Shown here piece by piece: positions 45,163 to 55,323 of a DNA stretch of 64,000 nucleotides. The position numbers and the translations under genes are program-made. How positions within the stretch are numbered: position 1 is the first letter of the stretch; each line of letters begins with the position of its first letter. Below the pieces are notes generated by a model. The model did not search any database. It saw only the letters and a list, made by a program, of their open reading frames with translations, and was not told the origin of the DNA. This DNA is from Hypomyces perniciosus (taxonomy: Eukaryota; Ascomycota; Sordariomycetes; Hypocreales; Hypocreaceae), in contig SPDT01000004.1 of NCBI GenBank assembly GCA_008477525.1, forward strand, positions 62,001 to 126,000. Direction: 5' to 3'.

Positions 45163-46029
45163 CTACGCTTGAACTTCGTCGCCAGGCCGCGATTCGAGAG
45201 CATCCACCTGTCGGCGAATTTCCCACCATCGCTCCACCATCTCGCTATAGAACTGGAAGTAGACAGGCATATCATCGGAACGCTCCACCTTGCCTTGGGG
45301 GAAGTGCCAAGGCTTGTCCTTTCCAATAAAATGAAGCACTTTATGCTCTGATCGATATCTGAGAGCCGCCGGGATGTAGAGACGGTAGACCTTGTGCATA
45401 TCTATATTGTATGTAAAGCTAAGGCGATGCCACGTTCGTGTCGTATTCCCACCATGTTTCTCCGTGGCGAGGAGCTGCTTCAGCGGGTGGCAGTGGGTTC
45501 CGTCACCGAAATAGATATTCAGCAAGCCCTGGTCTCCTCTATCGAACGACTCCACCTCTCCAGCGAGTTTGCTCAAGTCTGCAAAGGTGGCTACATCTGG
45601 TTTCAGCAGCATCACGCCGCTGTTGAAGCAGTCGGGGAAGCCGAGCTCTGGCGACGCAGCGAAATCAATATTATTAGGCAGCGAGAAGAGGTGATCGAGG
45701 TTAGACAGCACCAGCGTGTCAGCGTCCAGGTAGAGGACACGGTCATACTGGCTAAGGGACCAGAGGTTGAACTTTGTGAGTGTTGTCTGGAGATCCGGGC
45801 GACCGATGATTTGAAGATTTGCCGCTGATATACCCAAGACAGCGGGAACCGTGATAACTTGATCGTAGAAGTGTTTGAGCCTCTTTTTGGATGCCTCCGA
45901 AACAGCGTTAGGAATAACAAGTGCGCATAGAGGAATTGCAGTTCCCGAGTTCCTCAGCGACTGGGCGAGAACGAGTGCAGCTGCCTCGTAGTTAGCATCA
46001 CTACCATCTACCACTTGAGGAGGACTCAT
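45163..46029 (-). CDS. GT8-family glycosyltransferase (glycogenin/galactinol-synthase-like)
   Basis: 288 residues in one exon. The N-terminal nucleotide-binding region (YEAAALVLAQSLRNSGT) is followed by the acceptor-side stretch TKFNLWSLSQYDRVLYLDAD with the metal-binding DxD at residues 102-104, then FPDCFNSGVMLLKP, DQGLLNIYF, and a HFIGKDKPWHF motif near residue 253. These are the hallmarks of GT8 enzymes that transfer a hexose from a UDP-sugar. The usual first beta strand is short here, so an upstream exon may exist; the bases just before the ATG could be an acceptor region. No signal peptide is visible, suggesting a cytosolic enzyme. The frame is intact and the gene is probably functional. 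Confidence 0.75.
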   Translation of the reverse strand: MSPPQVVDGSDANYEAAALVLAQSLRNSGTAIPLCALVIPNAVSEASKKRLKHFYDQVITVPAVLGISAANLQIIGRPDLQTTLTKFNLWSLSQYDRVLYLDADTLVLSNLDHLFSLPNNIDFAASPELGFPDCFNSGVMLLKPDVATFADLSKLAGEVESFDRGDQGLLNIYFGDGTHCHPLKQLLATEKHGGNTTRTWHRLSFTYNIDMHKVYRLYIPAALRYRSEHKVLHFIGKDKPWHFPQGKVERSDDMPVYFQFYSEMVERWWEIRRQVDALESRPGDEVQA

Positions 46030-46808
46030 TTACCAATAAGATACGCATCGTTTGTCAGAAGCTAGATAGGATTGTTAGCAAATCAGGCAGGTCTCTTGGG
46101 CCTTTTGACGCACGGTGCAATATGCCCAAGTCCCAGACGTCGTCATGGTGGCGGTCGAGCTCTTGACATAGATTTTTCAGATGCAGACCACGGAGGGAGG
46201 GAATCGAGAGTCTTTAAGATGTGATACCAAGATGACGCCTTCCACGGCATCATCTTGTCTGTAGGCGAAGAATACAGCATACACTACTGATAGTGTCCGA
46301 TTCTGACCAGAAAAGAGTCCAGCCTCACAATTACGTCTGATCAGCGGTTCTTGAGCGGGCAAAGTCTAAGAATAGTCTCCAACATAATCCAAGATTAAAA
46401 ACTTTATTAGCTGTATTGCTAAAGTAATAGTGTCTAATAGTCAGGGTTATTTCATAAGGGATAAACCGTATAAGTGCCAGGAGTCTTCAGGGGATAGACA
46501 GTTTTTGCAAGCCTGACCGTCGCCTGTCTTGTTTCTTATCTGGTCTGACACACTAACCGCAGCCTGATCAAGCTTCCCTCCTACACCTATAGGTACCCCA
46601 CCTTTTAAGTGCCGACTCACTAAAAACTACAACCTTTTAACTAGCTATTAAGAAAAACAAGCTTAATAATACTCCTATGCCCCTTTAAGCGTTTAAAGAA
46701 AAATAGCGAATACTATGAAACTCTAAGTAAATTAAAGATAACTAAACTTTACTGCTGCTAGGCAGGCAGTACTTTCATGAAGTATAAAGGAATTAACCCC
46801 TTTAATCT
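46030..46808. other. Stretch without a recognisable gene
   Basis: AT-rich from 46380 onward; nothing recognised. Confidence 0.4.
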
Positions 46809-48063
46809 TGTTAAAAGGAGGGCTAGGAAAGCAAGGATTTCAGTGGAGGGTGGTACTTACCTAATTGGGTTAGACCCGGAAGCTAGGGCCGAAGCTAAGA
46901 CCGAATTCCGGAGGAATCTCGGTCTAAGTCAGATTGTTCCCTTATTCCTAAGGCAACAATACAGCTATTAGGGCCAGCTAACCTTCCTACCCTAGACTAG
47001 CATATGCATACAATGGCATGGTGCAAAATCCGCTCTCTCCTGTAAAAAAGTTTCTGCACTAGCAGCTGTTAGCGGCTTGTTAGTGCAGGAGCTTTTACAG
47101 GCCACAAGAAGCAGCGCAACAGCTGTTAGGCTATCGCCAACCTAACAGTTAAAAAATGCAGCAAAGGCATGTTTGGAGAGTTGGCCTTGCGTTGTGTTGC
47201 CTGCTTTGAACCGCTGGATCCAAAGAGTGAATAGCCTCGGGACCAGGCCGCTTTGGATATCAGATACTGACAGGATCTACAGCAGGTTGGGGCCCTGCTG
47301 CTCCCGTCAATGTCTGAAAAACAGCACCAGTCGCGAGGGTTTTTCTCCCACTGAGAGAGGCCGACCCCTCCTTTCTAGGGTTTTTCCCACTCGCCGCAAC
47401 CGCTATCGTACGGATCCTGGTTACAAGGGGATTTTGAAGGGTCATGGAGTATATGATTTGGGGTAGGGTTGTGAGAGGAATTACTGGCTGGAAAAATCCT
47501 AGTTTTTCCCAGGTATGCATTTGTATCTGTAGAGATTCTTGACACAGGCTCCGGCCTATACTGCGGCTTTTGCTGCGCCCTTCGACCCGCTGACGGGAGT
47601 TGGGCTCGACGACCTTGCCCTTGAGGCTACAAAATCCTAGATAGTGGTCAGGTACTAGCCTAGGACGTCCTTTTGCCCTACTGGGATTGGTGGCCTTTGC
47701 CATAGGACGTTAATTGCACATCATCATCATCATCATCATGGTGCAAAATCTGACGGAAATGGTTTCCCGTTTATATGGCTGTGAGTCGATTTGGTCGATT
47801 TCCCATACAAATGAATTTTGCGGAAAATAGGAATGGGGCCACAAACCCAATTCTGCCAAAGCAAAGCTATTATATAGCCGGAGATATTATGTAGAAGACA
47901 AAGCATTGTTCATACAATCACTTCTACACAAGCCGCAGAACCACTAGATATTCTATAGCTACTAGCTATTAGATTAGATACAAGTTATTGTTCGTTCCAT
48001 TGTTCATCCAATAGATTCTCAGTCGTTTCCTCATTGCTGCGTTGAGTGCAGCTTCCTAGAAGC
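46809..48063. mobile_element. Old LTR-like dispersed repeat, copy B, interrupted
   Basis: Homologous to 4175-4712 in two blocks, 46809-47030 and 47737-48063, separated by an inserted element. The homology ends at CCTAGAAGC, directly before a gypsy-like LTR. Confidence 0.7.
47031..47736 (+). mobile_element. SINE-like insertion with (CAT)n tail and 14-bp target duplication
   Basis: The 706-bp insert is flanked by perfect copies of CATGGTGCAAAATC (47017-47030 and 47737-47750). The uninterrupted copy of the host repeat at 4380 confirms the empty site. The insert ends in a CAT repeat, as a target-primed retroposon would. Its first 80 bases resemble the head of the other SINE-like copies (CTCTCCTGTAAAAA..CTAGCAGCTGTTAG) and fold into a long hairpin (CCTGTAAAA..TTTTACAGG, CTGCACTA..TAGTGCAG). 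A 147-codon frame runs on the minus strand without known motifs. Confidence 0.78.
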
Positions 48064-48064
48064 T

Positions 48065-48471
48065 TGTGACGATCCGGGTTGATTCTCAAGGGATAAACCG
48101 AGGCTCGTGGGTTTATGTTGACAGAGAGGTCAGGGATGAATACTGAGCAGGGTAACGTAGTCACGATTCTGTAGAACAGGTGGTTCTGGTGAATGCAATT
48201 ATTAACGACTGTCTAAGTAACTATACTAAATGAGTGACAAGCCAGTCGTATATATACAAAGGAGATCCATGTGTGATCACTGATGTTCCAGTGAGCGTTG
48301 CTGCGATCACTGCGATAGTGCGGTGATCGAGTAAATGATTATACGTCTTGGTGTAGTGAGTGTTTGAGTGATCACCCTTAGCGCGGTGATCACTCCCTGA
48401 TGATTGGTCGGTGTAACCGATATTCTCCCGTGTCCCCGTGACCTGGTCTTCGACATGGTCGGGTCGTGACA
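48065..48471 (-). mobile_element. Gypsy-like LTR (solo or partial element)
   Basis: TGTGACG..CGTGACA ends. The TATA-like CTTTGTATATATACGAC on the minus strand suggests transcription in that direction. The variable part holds TGATCAC palindromes, including an 11-bp-stem hairpin at 48366-48395. The flanks AAGCT and TTAAA do not form a target duplication. Confidence 0.75.
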
Positions 48472-49005
48472 TTAAAATAACTAATTTATAGTTTTTTTCT
48501 AAATATACATTTAAATAGGCTTTTCTATCTATTTCCTTCCTTAAGTATTCGATTTTTTAAATAGCACGCTAATTTTATAATAATCTTCTATAGGTTATAA
48601 AAGGGATTAGCTACTATCTTTATTATCCTTAATTTCTTAATAATTATACCCTTTAACTATTTAGCTTTACTGTTTTGCGTTTAAGTATTTAATACTGACT
48701 TTTCTTTTAATATTTTCTTTTAGTTTATTTACTATTTAACCTTTCCTTTAAAAAGCGCTTTATTTAATTAAATAATCTTTACTTTAAAGCTATACTTCTT
48801 TTTTATTAAATTAATAAAATTTTAAAAAAAAATTATTTTTTAATTAATATACTGTAAGTCTTTATAAAGTAAAGAAAAACTATCTTTAAAAATGTATCTA
48901 TAATAAATATAACTTTAATATAGTCTTTATAGTCTTTTAAAAGATTAGTTTAATTAATTCAAATTTTATAGAATAGTTTATTGCGCTCTCGATCCGGCTT
49001 TTTTC
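48472..49005 (-). mobile_element. Extremely AT-rich relic of a copia element
   Basis: On the plus strand AATTTATAGTTTTTTTCTAA.. runs parallel to 11039 onward in copia copy 1 (AATTTATAGTTTCTTTCCAA..), and the match continues for several hundred bases with nearly every C replaced by T and G by A. It corresponds to the region downstream of the integrase core, saturated with RIP-type mutation. Confidence 0.65.
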
Positions 49006-49614
49006 GAGAAATCTAATAATGTATTTTTTCTAAGTAATAGATGCGATCACGATGGCCTGGACAATTTGATCTGAGCTTCATTAGCTCTTATGTCTGCCAC
49101 TATCTTCTTCCTGCGTAGAGGCTGGGCGCAGGGATAAGTAGATGACGGCGTGGTATGGGGTTGTGACCAGCCACACTTGACAGTAGGCCAAACCTTTTCT
49201 TAGGCTTTTATTACTAAATTAAATGCGGCGTCTAGCTTCGGGGAGATTGATGGCGTTAGCTTACACTGATTGACTGAGCAGCCCAGGTGCGGGGTTATAG
49301 CTATTTGCTACCCCGCTTTCTCACCCTTTTACTTACAGAGAATGATATCCCAGGGGGGCTATGGTGTTTTGGTGGTGGCGTCCTGTGCATTGCTGCCTAA
49401 ATCGTGTAGCATTATTTCGTGTCGGATTTCTACACAACCTAAGTCCAGAAGTTCCTCGCCATAAAATCAAGTTCCCAGTGTCTGTAAGAAAATATTACAC
49501 TTTGTCCGAGCGTTGTTAATCTAGAAGAGTAGTAGAAAAAGTGGAAGCCAAATATACTCATAACTGTAGAATTATTTTCTTTCTGTTGGTTAGACATGCA
49601 GAAATGCAATGGCG
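49006..49614. other. Stretch without a recognisable gene
   Basis: Probably the 3' part of the mariner-like element begins here; a short CACTTTGTC at 49498 occurs inverted at 50633-50641 and might mark its ends. Confidence 0.35.
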
Positions 49615-50556
49615 TTATGTGGCTGGATGCTCTATAGTGATCCCAGAATGGCGAAATCCTACCTGGCCAACGCACCACTTCAGAAAGATGGCAAAGGGCA
49701 GAGCCTGGTTGGTTTCCTTGTGCCACTCTGCTTTGATGAAATCCTTCACTTCTCCGAAGTGCTCTTCTATGGGATTTAAGTCTGGTGAATAGGGTGGGAG
49801 AAAGAGCAGCTCCACCTGTGCCTCAGAGCATAACTGTTGGACTCTCTCCGACCGGTGAATCCTGGCATTGTCCATCACAAGCACCGACTTTGCCTGAGGA
49901 AATTTTCCGCAGTGGCATAGCAGCTGCTTAATAAAGTCCTCGAATACAGAGCTATCAATTGATCCCTGGAATACGCGCAAGAGTACAACCCCATCCTGGG
50001 CGTACGCTGCTAGAATCTGAAGCTTTTTGTCACGATTAAACTTGGCAATATGAATGGGTGTCGTCCCACGTGGGGCCCATCCCTTCCGTCGATGTGCCAC
50101 ACAGACTCGTCAATGAAAATTAGCTGATACGATTTATACCTTAAGAGTTTATAGTGGTATAAGTGTCGCAGCAGGGAATCCCGTTGCTTCGCTACGCGAC
50201 GGGTCGTCTATCTAGACCATCCTGCGGCATTCAAGGCCCGGCTAAGGCTACTAAGGGATATGTCGACTCCGAACTCGTCTCGTAGAAATGACACCATCTC
50301 CTCTCGATACACGCACGGCTGTTTTAATAGCCTTTTCGCACAAAGCGTCTATCATGCATAGTGTGACGGTTCTTGGGCGGCCAGTTTTGTTCGGTAGCGT
50401 TCTCGTCGTTCCAAATCGACGTAGGTTTAACCGTATCCTGCGGACAGCACGTTCGCTGCATCCGACCTTGGTGGCTATCTTGTTTGTCGATAACTCAATT
50501 GGAATTAGAGCTTGAATCTGCTCATGTTGGAAGCGGGTTAGCTGCAGTGCCATCAA
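49615..50556 (-). pseudogene. Tc1/mariner-type transposase, broken
   Basis: The N-terminal part (from 50556) holds a helix-turn-helix (IPIELSTNKIATKVGCSERA VRRIR). In other frames follow REEMVSFLRDEFGVDIS, the first catalytic Asp in LIFIDES, the second in LVMDNARIHRS, and the Glu in FLPPYSPDLNPIEEHF. The second Asp and the Glu are separated by 34 residues, the DD34E signature of Tc1-like enzymes. A frame change near 50335, a TAG near 50215 and a second frame change near 50100 inactivate it. The C-terminus to 49615 is intact. Confidence 0.82.
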
Positions 50557-51209
50557 AGTATTATTGCAAAAAGCCAGTTTTGGCTATGGTATAAAGAAGA
50601 CTAAAATTGCTTCTTGAAGCTGTCCACAAAGTGACAAAGTGCTCCTGGCAGGCGGCGCCAGGCGCAGCACATGACTATTAGCATGCCGTAATGCCTTAAT
50701 GCCTGGATAGTCAGGCAGAGATCTTTATTCCTGCCGCAGAAAGCAGCCACTTTCCTTAAAGTCCATGAGTACATATATATCACAGTAGAGGCACTATATC
50801 AGCCACACATGCCATATATGGCCCCTGCTTAGACCAAATTTCTATAGACGAAAAAAAGGCGGACACTTGTTTCGGTCGACCCTGTCAAGGGGTGGGGAAA
50901 AAACGCGAGAACACACCCCATACACCCACCTAAGCCCGAAAACCACACTATTCCTACAACATCAGCAATTCAAACAGCGAAAATGACAGGTCTACAGCAC
51001 GATACACCAAAAAAGGCTCGTGTTCGCAGTGCTTTTGAGTGGTCTGAGTGTTCTGGTCTAGATTATTCTAAAAAGACTTATTCCGGTTCTTTAAAGTCTC
51101 ACGAAGCCGAGATTACGCGATTCTGAACAGCTCATCTAATCGAACGCGTCGAAATGACCCTAACCTCCCAGAAACTCGCGGCCGAAAGAGAGCCTTAAGC
51201 AAGCTGACC
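50557..51209. other. Stretch with a short unassigned frame
   Basis: A frame from the ATG at 50983 (MTGLQHDTPKKARVRSAFEW..) has no domain I recognise. The rest carries no gene. Confidence 0.3.
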
Positions 51210-52320
51210 TTGATATTATCGTGGAAGAGCGACTGCCTAGTTGTTAACTAATTCGAGCTTGCTGGGGGAATATAACAACAGGTTAGAATCACCCAAGGCG
51301 ACGGCAATCGTGGATTTATATCCGGTGAAACCTGTCATATAACTGTCCATGTATCTTAATCTTGCTTAGTCCCTGAAACTGGTCCTCGATCCCCCAACTG
51401 AATGTGCAACAACAAAACTTAACCATGAGATCGTTCAAGTTGGCATAGGCTTCACGGCACTGCAAAAAAGGAGGCTTAAGAGGCTCAAGGGCATGATCGT
51501 CACTTTCAGCGACGCTTTTAATAAGTGCATCCAATTCGTCCTAAAACTGTTAGATGACTCTCTGGTTATTCTTAAAACTTTAGACGGCGCGATACAGTAA
51601 CTGGCCGCAACTCTCCCCTGTAAAAATTCTCCCACGCTAGCAGCTGTTATGGCTTGTTAACGTGCGGGGTAAGTTTTGCAGGCCTACTGGCCTGTCTCTC
51701 CGCTTGGGCTTACCGGGCCCTAACAGCGCATAAAGAGGGAGGAATTCGGAGAGCTTCACCTCCCTCGAGAGCTGGCGACGACATCTATGCAGCTCTGCTG
51801 CTAGCATATTGCCTTGTAAGAGGCAATAGACGACACCCTGCCTCGCAAGAGGTGTTGCCGACGATGACACACTGCCTCCCACGCGAGAGGCCTCGAAAAC
51901 TACGTCGCCTCGCAAGAGGTCCCGACAGCCAGCACTCAGGTTTTTCTCCTCTGTAAGGAGGGTTTTTCATCCTGGTGCCTGAGGCCCTGGGCCTCGGACG
52001 ACCCTCTTTCCTTTGTAAATTGAAATGTAGCGAACAGCTGTAGGGTCAACACCTCCGGTTATTCTCTAGCAGCTTGCTGGCTAGTTGGGCCGGTTCTGAG
52101 TTAACAGGACCACGTGGAGGTGGCCCAATATTTCATCTATGGATGCGATAAAGACCTTGGCCGGCTCCTACCGACCTATTGCCCAGATGGGATTTGTGTA
52201 ACTAGCTTACTTATGGTTGTTAATATTAAATCAAACAAACAAACAAACAGTAACTGGCCGGACTGAAAAGTGGCTATGACGGTAGGTTATCATTGAAGAT
52301 TGTTGCTGAACTAGTGGAAG
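51210..52320 (-). pseudogene. Fungal N-domain (STAND/ankyrin-type receptor) relic split by a SINE-like element
   Basis: The minus strand reads TVIATFQSGQLLYRAV, then (after stops) SFKNNQRVI, DELDALIKSVAESDDHALE, PLKPPFLQCREAYANLNDLM and, in a shifted frame, YMDSYMTGFTGYKSTIAVALGDSN. This pattern fits the coiled N-terminal domain shared by many fungal STAND/ankyrin-repeat proteins and the azaphilone-cluster protein L family. Stops fall at expected Gln or Lys codons. The reading crosses the SINE-like insertion at 51608-52246 when that and one target duplicate are removed, so the gene piece predates the insertion. Confidence 0.5.
51608..52246 (+). mobile_element. SINE-like element, copy 3 (complete, with target duplication)
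   Basis: 639 bp from CAACTCTCCCCTG to the (CAAA)n tail. Flanked by perfect 14-bp copies of ACAGTAACTGGCCG (51594-51607 and 52247-52260), proof of target-primed insertion. The body includes hairpins TTGCCTT-GTAA-GAGGCAA and GCCTC-GCAA-GAGGT (twice), and a frame starting MLTCGVSFAGLLACLSAWAY that is also present in copies 1 and 2. The 3' ~100 bp match the LINE end. Confidence 0.88.
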
Positions 52321-52930
52321 TAAAATGGTGGTGCAATACGTACCCGTTTCTTGGGACCACACAACAGAACAGACAATTTGGGAAAACAAAGATCACTACG
52401 AATTTTTTGGCAGATGCCGAGGCCATACACGGCATTTACATATAGTGCCCCGGGCATCGCACGCATATGCGTGGGCGAGTTGTGTCAACTATCCTTCCTG
52501 CATCTAGAGAGCATGAGGGCACACCAAGATGATTAGTTAAAAGTATTAAGGTCTATTAGATTTTCCCTTTAGCAACTATAGTTTATCATAAGTTCCAGCC
52601 ACTGCGGCGAGATGATGATGATTTTGGAGCTTGGCTAATTGGGCTTGCAGGATAAGGCTGGACTACCCGCGATTTGGTTTGGCCAGACTTCATGAAAGTT
52701 AAACTTTCTTAGACTATCTATCATGGTACGCGAATTCATTTCCCTAAGCCTCTACTATCGATATACAACTAGCGAAGGGAGCCTCAGTAATTCATGGCGT
52801 CAGTTCGCAGAGGGGCGATATTAACGCTGGACTATAATTGTGCTATACAAAATGGAGAGAGGCGCCCTCAATTTCTCAACACTTCTCTCTCACTAGAATT
52901 CCAAGTGCCAGAAATATGGGACCACGCAGA
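52321..52930. other. Stretch without a recognisable gene
   Basis: Nothing recognised. Confidence 0.4.
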
Positions 52931-53424
52931 TATTATTTTTTTACTATTGACGGCCACTAAGTATTTAAGTACATAGGCCTTTTCTGGGCAATAGGTCGGT
53001 AGAAGTGAGGTTTGGTGGCCTCTATTCGCTACGTTTCGCCAGACAAAGGAAAGTATTTAATCGGTTTAAATCTACATCTTGGGGGGGGGGGGGGATTGTA
53101 AGGGCTTGTATCCTCCACCAGTTTCTGAAAGGCTTTGCTTCCTTTTGGTCCTAGTAGGAAAGAGACGGGGTTTTCGCCCATGGGGGTCTCGGGCAGGAAG
53201 CTTCTGACTATGCGGCAGTTAGCGAAGTGACCTGGTTCCTTCGGTTGGCCACACCTGCAGTGTGATTGTGTGTTGTGGCCGAAGCAGTCATGGTAGCTTT
53301 AGAAGTCCCCATGGCCTGACCTTTCTGCAAGCAGCCTGTGGAGAATGGGTCGTGGTGGTTTGAGCTCTGGAGAGTTGGCGGGCGCTCCTAGGTTCCAGGG
53401 TCGGTAGCTCTCCGGGGCGTCCGA
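52931..53424 (-). mobile_element. 5'-truncated LINE 3' end
   Basis: Minus-strand coding remnant: LKPPRPILHRLLAERSGHGD, CRCGQPKEPGHFANCRIVRS and FLLGPKGSKAFQKLVED, the C-terminus of the Tad1-type ORF2 with its Cys/His motif, followed by the family 3' end. A run of 13 G lies near 53083-53095. Confidence 0.8.
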
Positions 53425-54375
53425 TTCTGATTCTGATTCTGATTAATTTAACGTCCACCGCGTAAGCGGCCAATCCCCTATTGGAGCAAAGGACGTACTG
53501 AGCTACTGGCTAGCTAGGATATAACTATATACAAATGATTTGTAATTCCTCTCCGAGGGCCAGAATCCAGTAAATCTCGACTCTTCAGCACGTTATCTTT
53601 GACGGGGGAAAGGCCCGTCGGCGGGTCCTCTCCCTGCGGGTGTAAGTCCGCTGTTTCGGACAGTATTATAACTGCTTCTGTAAGTTCTACGAGGCCCTGT
53701 AGGCTGTGGCTCCCAAGGCTAAAGTTAGTGAATTAAACTAAAGGGCTATATCCGCCAGCCGGATTGGAAAGAAAGAACGGTATAGAGGTGAAAGGTAAGG
53801 TGCTTGTTAGAAGCTGGTTTTTGGTAGGGACAGAGGTCCGTCACTAGGGCGCAGTCCCGTCCAATAGCGCGCTGCTAATGTCATCTGCAGGTCTTACTGA
53901 AGAAGCCCGACGACTCCGCGAGTTTAACGAATATATGGTAGTCTGGGCCTAGGGCCTTGTTAATTATATTGTGGGGATCTTCCGGCAGTAGTATATATGT
54001 GTTGGCGACTTTTCTCGGCCACAGGAGCATTGGGTTCTTGCATTATCCTGTGGGTGGAAGCGCCGATGGTATTCTGCAATGTCTCCGTGCCCGGTTCGAG
54101 CTGCCAGTAGCTGGTGAAGGGCTGAGCGAGAGAGTTAGAGTTCTGGGGGGCATTGGAGGCCCGCCCGTAGGTTGAGGTGCTGGTAACAGTTTGAGGCTTC
54201 CTTGTCCTACTAGTCTTGAAACCAGGCCTTCGGGACTTTTTTAGCAGTCCTTTTGACTGCTGCGAACGATGGGTGAGCCGCTCCAAGCTTGGCCTGTTGG
54301 TCGGCAGTCTCGTTCCCTGTGATGCCCGTGTGACCGGGCGACATTGCCTGCTATCCATGGCACGAGGTGGTTAGT
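53425..54375 (-). mobile_element. Second LINE remnant with an (AATCAG)n tail
   Basis: Begins with GATTCTGATTCTGATTCTGA, the complement of an AATCAG tail, then a 3' end similar to but distinct from the other LINEs (ACGTCCACCGCGTAAGCGG). Near 54170-54350 the minus strand encodes SPGHTGITGNETADQQAKLG, an RNase H remnant. Much of the middle is degraded. Confidence 0.65.
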
Positions 54376-55323
54376 GTAGGTTAGGTCGGCTACAGTGGGT
54401 TAGAGGTATTATGCTGATTCGACTCGTCCCCGCGATTAGTCTGCATTGAGTCGCCCGGTGGGAGTGCTTCACGCACGCACACACACATACACAATTTATT
54501 CCGCCCGGTGGCTAAGCCAATAGGGCAACTATAAGTATGCTACATATACATTTCCCAAGCTTTGTCTTGATCTCCTTAAAGCACATACAGCGTCAGCATC
54601 CAATTTCTGCCTTTGCGCTTATTATCTCCTCTCTCTACGAGTTCTCGTGGGTTTAGTAATATTATTAGCAAGCGAGCTTGAAGGCGATTCTCCAAGTGTT
54701 CAGTGTCCTATCTACGGCGGCTGAAGCGGTGCCTGCTGTCGCGACACGAGGTTTCGTCGAGTGGATTAGTCGAATGAATAGGTGCCAAACCTGGCAAGCC
54801 CCTTTCTGGGGTTACAAGGCCCAAAAAGGTCTGCAATGGCGTGTAAGAGCTGTGCAATAGTAGCGATCGGTGGCTTTTGCACAGTGCATCGAGTATGTTG
54901 GTCGTGGAACGGACTCGGTCGATTGCGGAAACGGCGTTCTAAGTAGTGTATTGAGAGGACAGGGGTGGAGAGTGTGTGTAATCCCGCTAGCGATGTTCTC
55001 GTGGATGTGGATATATTCTTCGATGGTTTTCTCGTGACAGGCGTTGAGAAACGTAGGCTGGGTTGTGCTGGCGGCGATGAAGTCGCAGGAGTCGCAGGAA
55101 GTCGCAGGAGGGCGGGCCGCCACGGCTGCGTACGACGGGCGACCAGGTGACAGCTGGTGAGGTGAGGAAGGCTGCGATGACGGGATGTCTTTTGATGGGG
55201 GCTTGCGAGCGCCAAGGGCCCGATGCAACGGCGTGCACATTGGACAAAGATCCCTGAAAATTAAAAATCCTTTCCATTGACCGATACCCAAGTACATAAT
55301 AATCATCATCACGATAGCCTAAA
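54376..55323. other. Unassigned sequence with a CA tract
   Basis: (CA)n at 54472-54500. A minus-strand frame at 54812-55312 contains GRPSYAAVAARP, a stretch seen in LINE ORF1 proteins; it may be an ORF1 remnant. Confidence 0.3.

Noticed and set aside
47260..47703. 147-codon minus-strand frame inside the CAT-tailed insertion
   Set aside because: No domain, and the insertion reads as a retroposon on the plus strand; probably a chance frame.
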